NCBI GenBank assembly: GCA_017161705.1
Contig: JADFCW010000039.1
Span: 1 to 33,210, forward strand
DNA: 33,210 nucleotides
From: Candidatus Sumerlaeota bacterium
GTDB lineage: Bacteria > Sumerlaeota > Sumerlaeia > JADFCW01
Direction of reading: 5' to 3'
A program made the position numbers and the translations under genes. Positions 8,339 to 15,267 of the stretch are shown here, one piece after another. Within the stretch, counting starts at the first letter, position 1. Every line of letters begins with the position of its first letter. Under the pieces are notes generated by a model, which saw only the letters and a program-made list of their open reading frames with translations, was not told where the DNA came from and ran no database searches.

Positions 8339-8605
8339 ATGGCGTTCGTAAAAGCAATCGTGCATGGAATGGTGCAAGGCGTGGGCTACCGATACGTGAC
8401 GCGAAACACGGCGCAACGGCTTGGTGTTAAAGGCTTTGTGCGCAATCTGGACGACGGCACGGTCGAGGTCCAGGCTGTTGGCGATCTGCCCGTCTTGCAA
8501 CGGCTGGTCGAGGCGCTCGAGCGCGGACCGGGCTACGTGGCGCGCGTGGATTGCGAGTGGGCGGAAACCGGACCCGACTTTATGGATTTTCGCATTATGT
8601 TTTAA
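8339..8605 (+). CDS. acyP: acylphosphatase
   Basis: This 88-residue protein has the length and fold pattern of acylphosphatase, which hydrolyses carboxyl-phosphate bonds such as acetyl phosphate or 1,3-bisphosphoglycerate. The catalytic loop is GMVQGVGYRYVTRN, whose Arg (VGYR) binds the phosphate. The catalytic Asn lies in GFVRNLDDGTVEV, the second family signature. Both catalytic residues are present. The ATG at 8339 has GAGG about 9 bases upstream. It follows the methyltransferase gene by 49 bp on the same strand, so co-transcription is possible. There is nothing unusual in the protein; it is a housekeeping enzyme present in many bacteria. Confidence 0.96.
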   Translation: MAFVKAIVHGMVQGVGYRYVTRNTAQRLGVKGFVRNLDDGTVEVQAVGDLPVLQRLVEALERGPGYVARVDCEWAETGPDFMDFRIMF

Positions 8606-8622
8606 ACGCTACGGGAGATAGA

Positions 8623-8676
8623 ATGGACGGCATGGACTGAGTCGGCGGCACGGACCACAAGGACTGGGTGGACAGA
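8623..8676. repeat. degenerate 9-bp tandem repeat with GGAC core (about 6 units)
   Basis: GGAC occurs at 8625, 8634, 8652, 8661 and 8670, that is at exact multiples of 9 bp; the missing unit at 8643 reads CGGC. The units read roughly (a/g)(t/c)GGACnnn. The array begins 17 bp after the acylphosphatase stop and lies outside any gene I can support. It may be the remnant of a short-period repeat or a protein-binding array. Confidence 0.5.
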
Positions 8677-8748
8677 GGCCTAATGCAATTCATTATGCCC
8701 ATTTCACCCGCGCCGGCCATTCCCGCCAATTCTTTCCTACAATTCCCC

Positions 8749-8777
8749 TTGCTATCTTGCATTTCCCCCGCTATAGA
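8749..8777 (+). promoter_or_regulatory. candidate promoter for the DUF486 gene
   Basis: TTGCTA (8749-8754) and TATAGA (8772-8777) are separated by exactly 17 bases; each matches 4 of 6 consensus bases. The surrounding stretch is pyrimidine-rich and AT-richer than average. The predicted start near 8785 would give a leader of about 75 bases before ATG 8859. This suggests that the DUF486 gene is not simply read through from the acylphosphatase gene. Confidence 0.4.
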
Positions 8778-8858
8778 CAAAAATCTGTTTTTCGTCGGGT
8801 GAAGAACCATGACGCAAACATCATTTTCACCTCATTTTTTCTGAAAGATATTTTCGCG

Positions 8859-9188
8859 ATGCGCACGATTATTCTGCTGACGATCTCCAATATCTTCATG
8901 ACATTTGCCTGGTATGGCCACCTCAAGTATAAAACCGCAGACTTGTGGAAAGCAGTCCTGGTCAGTTGGCTGATTGCGTTTGTCGAGTATTGCTTTCAAG
9001 TGCCGGCAAACCGGATCGGGCATGCGCATTTCAGTGCGGCACAGCTGAAAACCATGCAGGAAGTTATCACGCTTCTGGTATTTTCGGTCTTTTCGATTCT
9101 ATATCTCAACGAAGATCTGAAATGGAACTACATTGTCGGGTTTCTGATGATTATCGGCGCGGTGTTTTTTGTATTCAAAAAATGGTAA
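8859..9188 (+). CDS. DUF486-family small membrane protein
   Basis: This 109-residue protein has four predicted membrane helices: about residues 3-20, 29-46, 68-84 and 90-107. It opens with MRTIILLTISNIFMTFAWYG and carries VEYCFQVPANRIGH in the loop after helix 2, which are hallmarks of the DUF486 family, a relative of the small DMT/SMR transporters. No transported substrate is known for the family. The start is ATG 8859, giving the usual family length of about 110; the frame is open upstream to 8757, but those residues are basic and not family-like. The ribosome site is weak. The stop lies 25 bp before the start of the CocE-like hydrolase gene, so the two may share a transcript. Confidence 0.88.
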   Translation: MRTIILLTISNIFMTFAWYGHLKYKTADLWKAVLVSWLIAFVEYCFQVPANRIGHAHFSAAQLKTMQEVITLLVFSVFSILYLNEDLKWNYIVGFLMIIGAVFFVFKKW

Positions 9189-9213
9189 TCGGGGGCGGGA
9201 AGGAGCACCTGTT

Positions 9214-10968
9214 ATGGATACCACAGCCAGTGTCCTACGCATGAATCGGGACCGCGGGCTGTCGGCGCGCGGTGCACAGTTTGCGCTTTTCGCCGGCACG
9301 CTTGTCTTGTTGATTGCTGCGCTATCGAGCCGTGCCTCCGCGCAGAGGTATGAAGAAAAAATTAAAATGCGCGACGGCAAAAAACTGGCCACCGATATCT
9401 ATCGCAACTGGTTGGACCCCTTTGATCATCCAGTGATCCTAATCCGAACGCCCTACGGAAAGCGCGACACTTTGGCCATGATTGGAGTGGCCCTCTTTAC
9501 CCAGGCCGGCTATATTGTCGTTACCCAAGACATTCGCGGCACGGGCAACAGCCAAGGCACCTATGATTTGTTTCAGAGCGACGGATGGGGAACGAATCAG
9601 GACGGCTACGATACGATTGACTGGATCGCCGACCAGTGGTGGTGCGACGGCAATGTCGGGATGTTCGGTGTTTCGGCGCTTGGAATAGCCGCCTATCTGG
9701 CCGCCGGCGCACGCCCTCCGGCGCTCAAGGCCGAAGTGGTAGCCTTTGCCGCCGCCGATCTCTATGACCAGGCGGCCTATCAGGGCGGCCAGCTGCGCGC
9801 CGAACTGATTGACGGCTGGGTCGGCGATATCGCACCCGAACGGATTCCCGACATTCTCAACAACTCGGTGCGCACCTCATTCTGGGACATTCTCGATTGC
9901 GAGGACCGCCAGCCCCAAATTAAAGTGCCGACCCTTCACATCGGCGGCTGGTATGATTGTTTCCTCCAAGGCACGATCAATCACTTCGCAGGATTGCAAA
10001 CCCGCGGCGACACGGGCGCGCGCGGCAAACAAAAAATGATTATCGGCCCTTGGACCCATGGCAATTTTACCAGCCGCGATCAAGGCCAGCTAACCTATCC
10101 ATCCAACAGCGTCACGTTTGACGTGATCGAAGAGGCGCTCGACTGGTTCGATTACTGGCTCAAAGATCGAGACAATGGCGCAATGGACGGCCCCAGCGTC
10201 AAATACTACATCATGGGGGATGTGGACAGAAGTTCCGCCCCGGGCAACGAATGGGCCGAATGCGACGTCTGGCCCCCGACCAGTCAGGAAGGGCGTCTCT
10301 ATCTTTGGGCAGGAAAAGAACTGTGGGGGGTGCCCGCGCGCGGCCCTGGCGTTGCCCCTGAGACATTTCGATATAACCCCAACAACCCAGTGCCCACCAA
10401 AGGCGGTGCCAATCTCGAAATTGACAATGGTCCCTACGACCAACGATCCATCGAAAGCCGCAGCGACGTCCTGGTCTATACCTCGCCGCAATTGACCGAG
10501 CCGCTGGAAATCACCGGTCGCGTTTGGGTCGAACTGTACGCAGCCTCATCGGCAGTAGACACCGACTGGACGGCGCGGCTGTGCGATGTCTATCCCGACG
10601 GCCGCTCGATGCTCGTCTGCGACGGCGTCCTGCGGGCGCGCTGCCGCGACAGCACATCGTCGCCAACGGCCATTGTCCCGCACCAGGTCTATCGCTATAG
10701 GATTGATCTGTGGTCCACGAGCCTTGCGTTCAACACCGGACACCGCATCCGGTTGATTATCTCGAGCAGCAACTCCACACGGTTCGAGCCCAACCGAAAC
10801 AACGGGCTTCCGCCGCGATCGGGAAGCGCCATTGTGGCCTATAATACCATCTACCATGACGCCGCGCGGCCGTCGGCCCTGATTCTGCCGGTCACCAAAC
10901 CCGCCGGCCAGCATCCGGTTTTCCGCTCAGTGAAAACCGATGCGGCACGCTGGGGACTCTATCGGTAG
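9214..10968 (+). CDS. exported CocE/NonD-family hydrolase (X-Pro dipeptidyl-peptidase-like)
   Basis: This 584-residue protein has an N-terminal hydrophobic signal segment (about 22-43, ending ASAQ), so it is exported. The alpha/beta-hydrolase domain follows, with YIVVTQDIRGTGNSQG and the nucleophile elbow GVSALG (Ser154). The acid is likely Asp248 in GGWYDCF and the base His282 in GPWTHGNF, the same order and context as in cocaine esterase CocE. The C-terminal part (about 370-584) is the jelly-roll domain of the family, with WVELYAASSAVDTDWTARL and GHRIRLIISSS. All three catalytic residues are present. The start ATG 9214 has AAGGAG 9 bases upstream. Family members cleave esters, amides or acyl groups of varied small molecules and peptides; the substrate here is unknown. 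Confidence 0.92.
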   Translation: MDTTASVLRMNRDRGLSARGAQFALFAGTLVLLIAALSSRASAQRYEEKIKMRDGKKLATDIYRNWLDPFDHPVILIRTPYGKRDTLAMIGVALFTQAGYIVVTQDIRGTGNSQGTYDLFQSDGWGTNQDGYDTIDWIADQWWCDGNVGMFGVSALGIAAYLAAGARPPALKAEVVAFAAADLYDQAAYQGGQLRAELIDGWVGDIAPERIPDILNNSVRTSFWDILDCEDRQPQIKVPTLHIGGWYDCFLQGTINHFAGLQTRGDTGARGKQKMIIGPWTHGNFTSRDQGQLTYPSNSVTFDVIEEALDWFDYWLKDRDNGAMDGPSVKYYIMGDVDRSSAPGNEWAECDVWPPTSQEGRLYLWAGKELWGVPARGPGVAPETFRYNPNNPVPTKGGANLEIDNGPYDQRSIESRSDVLVYTSPQLTEPLEITGRVWVELYAASSAVDTDWTARLCDVYPDGRSMLVCDGVLRARCRDSTSSPTAIVPHQVYRYRIDLWSTSLAFNTGHRIRLIISSSNSTRFEPNRNNGLPPRSGSAIVAYNTIYHDAARPSALILPVTKPAGQHPVFRSVKTDAARWGLYR

Positions 10969-11156
10969 GAAAGTGCGAGCGCGCCTTCTATCGCGCGCAG
11001 GCACGCCATCGAGGCAAGTAAGCCGCCGCGTCGTTCGCGCTTCAGCGTGCCCTTCGTAGTCCTCACTTTAGGCCCTTTACCCGGATGCAGCGACAAAAAA
11101 TAGCATGTTCAGTTAGGGCGGCAGACTACGTGGGGTGCGTCGAAACTTGCCGGGCA

Positions 11157-11188
11157 AAAGCGGCAGCCATGCTGCCGCTTTGCTGTAA
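11157..11188. repeat. dispersed hairpin repeat, copy 1
   Basis: Perfect 11-bp arms AAAGCGGCAGC (11157-11167) and GCTGCCGCTTT (11171-11181) surround a CAT loop. The 29 bases from 11160 to 11188 are identical to 31110-31138, some 20 kb away, so this is a dispersed intergenic repeat of REP type. It lies between two convergent genes and might also stop or stabilise transcripts. It has no T-tract directly after the stem. Confidence 0.75.
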
Positions 11189-11245
11189 CGATTCATCGCC
11201 AGACAAACGATTGCCCTCTCGTTCACGGCCGCCTTGGGCATCTGG

Positions 11246-11274
11246 AGATTTCGCCATCTTGCGAAGATCTTTTT
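11246..11274 (+). terminator. possible rho-independent terminator
   Basis: The arms AGATTTCGC (11246-11254) and GCGAAGATCT (11261-11270) form a 9-bp stem with one bulged G and a 6-base loop, followed by four more T residues. It is about 280 bp downstream of the hydrolase stop, which is far, so the hairpin may be incidental or may serve a longer transcript. Confidence 0.35.
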
Positions 11275-11325
11275 AGTCGCGGGCATAGGCCGCCTTTGTG
11301 TGGACTGCTTTCCGCGAAGGGTAAA

Positions 11326-12156
11326 TTACAAACTATTGCTTTCATGCTCTTTGGCTTCATTCCACAAGGCATCCATTTCGGCCAGAGACATGTCCTCAAG
11401 GTTGCGGTTTTGCTCGGCGGCGCGTTCTTCGATATACCGGAACCGCCGAATAAACCGCTCGACGCACTCGTGCAGCGCCAACTCGGATTGCACCTTCAGA
11501 AAACGGGCGAGGTTGACGATGGCAAACAAAATATCGCCGATTTCCGCCTGAACCCCCGCGGCGCTGCCGGCCGCGACCGCCGCTTCGAGCTCCCCGATTT
11601 CTTCCCGCACCTTGGCAAACACGTCGCGGACTTGCTCCCAGTCAAAACCCACTCGCGCGGCCTTCTCTTGAACGCGATGCGCCCGCAGCAACGCCGGCAG
11701 TTGCTTGGGCACGCCGCCCAACCGCGACGGCGCTTCCTCGCGGTTTTTCTTCTCGCCGAGCTTGATTTGCTCCCAGTTCTGGAGCACTTCGGCCGATGAG
11801 GCAACCTCGACATTGCCAAACACATGGGGGTGGCGCGTAATCAATTTGCTGCAGATTCCGCGCAGCACGTCATCAATGTCGAAACGACCAGCCTCGCGCG
11901 CCAGCTGGGCATGGAAGACTGCCTGCAGCAGGAGATCGCCCAGTTCTTCGCGCAGACCTTCCATATCGCCGCGGTCTATGCTCTCTTTGACCTCGTAGGA
12001 TTCCTCGATCAGATACGGAACCAACGATTGATGGTTCTGCTCCCGATCCCACGGGCAGCCGCCTTCGCCGCGAAGGCGCGCCATGATGGCCACCAGACGC
12101 CGGAAGGGGTCGGCCGCCGGATCCGTTGGATCAGGCAAAGGCACAGAAGGATTCAT
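11326..12156 (-). CDS. mazG: nucleoside triphosphate pyrophosphohydrolase MazG
   Basis: MazG hydrolyses NTPs and dNTPs to the monophosphate and PPi, a housecleaning function. This 276-residue protein has two MazG domains. The first starts MARLRGEGGCPWDREQNHQS and carries the metal-binding EESYEV and EELGDLLLQAVFH motifs, then ITRHPHVFG. The second carries EEIGELEAAV and EIGDILFAIVNLARF. This is the length and layout of the full E. coli-type enzyme. The start is ATG 12156: GGAG lies upstream, and the ATG overlaps the stop of the preceding PGPGW gene as ATGA, giving translational coupling. The open frame continues upstream to 12582, but those residues are antiparallel to nothing recognisable and overlap the upstream gene. 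Confidence 0.96.
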   Translation of the reverse strand: MNPSVPLPDPTDPAADPFRRLVAIMARLRGEGGCPWDREQNHQSLVPYLIEESYEVKESIDRGDMEGLREELGDLLLQAVFHAQLAREAGRFDIDDVLRGICSKLITRHPHVFGNVEVASSAEVLQNWEQIKLGEKKNREEAPSRLGGVPKQLPALLRAHRVQEKAARVGFDWEQVRDVFAKVREEIGELEAAVAAGSAAGVQAEIGDILFAIVNLARFLKVQSELALHECVERFIRRFRYIEERAAEQNRNLEDMSLAEMDALWNEAKEHESNSL

Positions 12157-12575
12157 CCGTTCTTTTTCTCCGAATTTGGGGATTGCGCGCGACTGCGACG
12201 GGGCCGTGAAAAGCAGGTATGCCAAAACTTGCGCCACTTGCCGACGGCTTTCGATTCCCACCGTTTGAGAGCGTCCATTTGAGTGGGAAATCGTTCGCGA
12301 AGCTTGCGAAACCACCGGCGCACCAACGGCACATCGCGCGACAGCAACATTAGACCAATCAGGACAAATATCCATCCCTGAAGAAAGGGAATAAAGCCGC
12401 CGATAAACCCGAAAAGCAAAAATAAAACGCCAAGCGAAATGCGCGCAATCCTCACCACAAGCGGACGTGTCACGCGCTTTTGCTTCGGCACAGCCGATCC
12501 GTCGGCTGCAGTCTCGTTGCCGTCGTTTGTCTTCCGCCTGCGCCAACGACGGAAACGTGTCGAGGGTTGTTTCAT
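12153..12575 (-). CDS. small membrane protein with PGPGW-type transmembrane hairpin
   Basis: This protein of about 140 residues has a basic N-terminus, then a hydrophobic hairpin of about 34 residues (ISLGVLFLLFGFIGGFIP then LQGWIFVLIGLMLLS), and a basic, Trp-containing C-terminal tail. The helix-turn-helix with GGFIPFLQGW resembles the PGPGW motif of the TMEM/PGPGW family of small inner-membrane proteins of unknown role. ATG 12575 is chosen; a TTG-initiated start at 12662 would add 29 residues of low similarity to anything. No clear ribosome site marks ATG 12575. The TGA stop overlaps the mazG ATG by four bases, so the pair is one operon. The functional link between them is unknown. Confidence 0.72.
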   Translation of the reverse strand: MKQPSTRFRRWRRRKTNDGNETAADGSAVPKQKRVTRPLVVRIARISLGVLFLLFGFIGGFIPFLQGWIFVLIGLMLLSRDVPLVRRWFRKLRERFPTQMDALKRWESKAVGKWRKFWHTCFSRPRRSRAQSPNSEKKNG

Positions 12576-12869
12576 TCGGCAAGAAAAACGCGGCGATCTC
12601 GCGCCGCGAAGTCCTCGTCTACTTTCTTCGGCCCCTGCGGGCAGCAGCAACGACCGCGTCAACCATCCGCCCGTTGCATCCTACTCGTCAAGCATATCCC
12701 GACACCCCCCATTTATCTCCCCCTATGGCTGATGTTCAAATGGGGATGCTTGTGCAAAAAATCATGAACTATAGGTTCACATACATTCTCGCCGATTTCA
12801 AAGAATGCATAGCCAACAATCCCTGCCCTCTGCGAGATCTGCGGATGGCAGCGAGGTCGCCTCCGCGGA

Positions 12870-14327
12870 CTACAGATCGTGAATGCCCACGCGCGTTTCG
12901 TAGCGCACCACGCCCTTTTCATTGACCTGGTAGCCGAACTGCTTCCAATAGGCTTCGCGCGGCTCGAACCTGTCGCCCGTGCGTTCCAGCCACCCATTCA
13001 ACTCGCGGTCCAGTTCCTCGCGAATCTGCCGATGCGAGGCCGACTCCACGAGGTTGTTCATCTGATAGGGGTCCTTTTGGTTGTCGAAAAGCAACCACGG
13101 GCCGCTTCGAGTCCGCACAAAAGTGTATCGCTCGGTTCGGACGCCGCGCCATTCGGGTATCGGCTCGCCGAACGGACAATGATTGGCGATCAGGGTGGAA
13201 GCAGGGCCTTTGCTGTTCCGTCCCAGCACAATATCCGATAAATCACAGCCCTCGGTTCCGCGGGGAATCGGCACGCCGGCCAGACCCAGCAACGTCGGCA
13301 TGATGTCGGGCACATTGAACAGAACGGGCGTTCGGCGGCCGGCGGCTACGCGGCGCGGATAGACCAGTACAAAAGGCACGTGCACCGACTCGTCCCACGG
13401 CTTTTGTTTTTTCTGCATGCCCTGCGAGCCTAGCATGTCGCCGTGATCGCTGGTGAACACAACGATCGTATCGTCGGCGCGGCCGCTTTTCTCCAGCGCA
13501 TCCATCAGACGCCCGAAGTTTCGGTCTAAAGCCTCAATGTGCGAATAGTATCCGGCGATGTCCTCGCGCCAACGCTGCTCGTCCTGGCAGTTGGGCGGCA
13601 GTTTGATCTCCCGCGGATCGAACGTCTTGTATTCTTTGGGCATAAGCTGATAAGGGTCGTGGGGCGGTCCCCAGGACATGAACAGGCAGTAGGGCCGCTC
13701 CGTGCCGTGAGTGCGGACATACTCGATGGCGAGGTCGGTCTGATGATCGGCGTCGTAGCCCTCGATCCAGATGGGCGTGGGATCGTCGCGATAGTAGTGC
13801 GACTTCATATAGTTATGCGTACAGTCGGCGGCGGCCCAATAGTCGAAGCCCTGGCGCCGCGGACCGGGCGGCGTGAATCCGCCGCGCTTGTCGCCATCCA
13901 GATGCCACTTGCCGATATAGCCCGTGTCGTAGCCGGCGGCCTTGAGCGATTTGGCGATGGTGGGTAATTCGGTGTTCAACCGCACATCGTTCACGCATAA
14001 ACCGTGGCGGAGCGGGTAAAGGCCGGTCAGAAGCGACGCGCGATAGGGCGTGCACACCGGGTTGCACGACACAGCGTTGTCGAAAATCAGGCCGCGCCGC
14101 GCAAAACGGTCGAGATTGGCTGTTCGCACCTGCTCGTTGCCCATCCAGCCGGCGGCGCTGGCGCGCATCTGGTCGGCGAAGACGAAAAGGATGTTGGGCC
14201 GTGAAACAGGACCGGCGGTTCGTCCTCTGGAACATGAATACAAAACCGACGATGCGGTCGAACCAACGACCGCGGCCTGAACGACAGATTGCTGCAGAAA
14301 CTCGCGTCTGTTCATAGTTGAGGTCAT
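12870..14327 (-). CDS. Tat-exported sulfatase (alkaline phosphatase superfamily)
   Basis: This 485-residue type I sulfatase removes sulfate esters. It opens with a twin-arginine signal (MNRREFLQQS plus a hydrophobic stretch). The formylglycine motif CxPxR is CTPYRASLLTG, with Cys92 as the residue to be oxidised. The calcium-site residues begin with FVFADQ (Asp52), GKWHLDG holds the catalytic Lys and His, and TSDHGDMLGSQG gives the distal metal ligands. CTPYR rather than CSPSR is a known variant. The start is ATG 14327, with GGAG 10 bases upstream; ATG 14315 is a possible inner start. Activation requires a formylglycine-generating enzyme encoded elsewhere. The substrate is probably a sulfated polysaccharide, inferred only from family and neighbourhood. 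A 15-bp palindrome lies about 140 bp upstream. Confidence 0.95.
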   Translation of the reverse strand: MTSTMNRREFLQQSVVQAAVVGSTASSVLYSCSRGRTAGPVSRPNILFVFADQMRASAAGWMGNEQVRTANLDRFARRGLIFDNAVSCNPVCTPYRASLLTGLYPLRHGLCVNDVRLNTELPTIAKSLKAAGYDTGYIGKWHLDGDKRGGFTPPGPRRQGFDYWAAADCTHNYMKSHYYRDDPTPIWIEGYDADHQTDLAIEYVRTHGTERPYCLFMSWGPPHDPYQLMPKEYKTFDPREIKLPPNCQDEQRWREDIAGYYSHIEALDRNFGRLMDALEKSGRADDTIVVFTSDHGDMLGSQGMQKKQKPWDESVHVPFVLVYPRRVAAGRRTPVLFNVPDIMPTLLGLAGVPIPRGTEGCDLSDIVLGRNSKGPASTLIANHCPFGEPIPEWRGVRTERYTFVRTRSGPWLLFDNQKDPYQMNNLVESASHRQIREELDRELNGWLERTGDRFEPREAYWKQFGYQVNEKGVVRYETRVGIHDL

Positions 14328-14467
14328 GATCGTTTGACTCCTATTGATTTCACTTTGTTTTTCCCATCCAAATCCGCATACCCAAGTGCATTGAAAATAT
14401 CCTCTGGCGCTCTACATCGGGAAAAGCAATGAAACCTCTTCAGCGCTCATGCACGCCGCCCCCCTGC

Positions 14468-14482
14468 TGGCAACTGTTGCCA
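14468..14482. promoter_or_regulatory. 15-bp perfect palindrome upstream of sulfatase (candidate operator)
   Basis: TGGCAAC-T-GTTGCCA is perfectly symmetrical, with 7-bp arms around one base. It lies about 140 bp upstream of the sulfatase start at 14327 and about 100 bp beyond the stop of the 149-residue protein gene. The size and symmetry suit a dimeric repressor site, but no regulator is encoded nearby. Confidence 0.35.
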
Positions 14483-14583
14483 CGGGTATTCGCAAGCATC
14501 CTATGCACGGAACACTTCCCATTTGTTCGGGGTGAATTGCGATTCTGCCGGCTTTCAGGAAAAAACTCCATTTCGGCCTTCGT

Positions 14584-15033
14584 TCATTTTGGCCTCGTTC
14601 CCTTCGAGTTGAAGGATGGGCCCCGCTTTGAACCATTTACCTTATTGCCCGCGTCGGGAGCACATCGCGCAGCCGCTTCCGATGTGTCCAATTTGACCGT
14701 CGCCGAAACCACGCGCGAGCGACTGGGCGGCAGGTCCGATCGGCCCGGTCCCAGAACCCGAATAGTGATTTCGTCGCCTTCTTTGACCGTCAAGGGTTCC
14801 CAAGCTTCCTGATAGTCGCCGGTCATCGCGCCAATGCGCAGACGGCATTCTTCCCGACACCAGCGTTCCGCAGTTTTCAGCGGCGGACGTTTCTTCGGAT
14901 CGCGTTTGATCCACACCAGATTCAAAGCCAAAACTCCGTAACGTCCGCTGCCAGCCAGACAGTACCGTGTGCCGTTGACCACCGTATCGAACCGTAGAGC
15001 CGACCGGCGCGTTGCTTTGCCGTTTCTTGTCAT
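14584..15033 (-). CDS. conserved-looking small protein of unknown function (149 aa)
   Basis: ATG 15033 has a GGAAGAG ribosome site at good distance (about 7 bases). The soluble protein has no signal peptide. The core reads FDTVVNGTRYCLAGSGRYG, then VLALNLVWIKRDP, ERWCREECRLRIGAMTG, and EGDEITIRVLGPGRSD. These alternating hydrophobic strands suggest a small all-beta domain, with Cys24-type and paired Cys residues (WCREEC) that could bind metal or form a disulfide. The C-terminal 35 residues are basic and look disordered. I do not recognise a named family, although small proteins with a similar VNG-x-C-x-AG-x2-G-x-GVL pattern occur in planctomycete-type genomes as far as I recall. It lies between a sulfatase (same strand) and the divergent secretion-type ATPase. 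Confidence 0.75.
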   Translation of the reverse strand: MTRNGKATRRSALRFDTVVNGTRYCLAGSGRYGVLALNLVWIKRDPKKRPPLKTAERWCREECRLRIGAMTGDYQEAWEPLTVKEGDEITIRVLGPGRSDLPPSRSRVVSATVKLDTSEAAARCAPDAGNKVNGSKRGPSFNSKGTRPK

Positions 15034-15196
15034 GGTATCTCTTCCTTTCCCAGCCCGTCAACTCAACCCTGCCATGGCCGATACTGTCCACGCAACAGAA
15101 TTTGTTCGCGCGATCTGCGCGGGTCCTCTTCACAGGGCCGCGCAATTGGTCCACGCAGAAAAAAGCTTGCGCGCCGCACTATTTAGTCCCTACATG

Positions 15197-15210
15197 CTTT
15201 GTCTACAAAG
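15197..15210. promoter_or_regulatory. 14-bp palindrome in divergent promoter region
   Basis: CTTTGT-CT-ACAAAG has perfect 6-bp arms. It lies 57 bp before ATG 15268 of the secretion-type ATPase, in the 234-bp region shared with the divergent 149-residue protein gene. It could be an operator or chance; no matching second copy was noticed. Confidence 0.25.
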
Positions 15211-15267
15211 AATCCGTCCCGGCGCGACGGACAGACGCCACCTACGACAGTTCTCCAGCAGCAGCGA

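Larger units (their letters stand above)
10969..11325. other. 357-bp convergent intergenic region
   Basis: This lies between the stop of the CocE-like hydrolase (plus) and the stop of mazG (minus). No coding frame with a ribosome site was found. It contains one copy of the dispersed hairpin repeat (11157-11188) and a terminator-like hairpin (11246-11274), both listed separately. The remainder shows nothing recognisable. Confidence 0.7.

Noticed and set aside
10975-11005. A GC-rich inverted repeat (GCGCG...CGCGC) just after the CocE-like hydrolase stop.
   Set aside because: The stem is only about 5-6 bp, in a GC-rich context without a T-tract, so it cannot be supported as a terminator.
12659-12712. 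A 17-codon open frame on the minus strand with GGAG before its ATG, between the sulfatase and the PGPGW gene.
   Set aside because: It is too short to judge, has no conserved pattern, and could be chance. The upstream part of this gap translates to a protein-like stretch in one frame but has no start.
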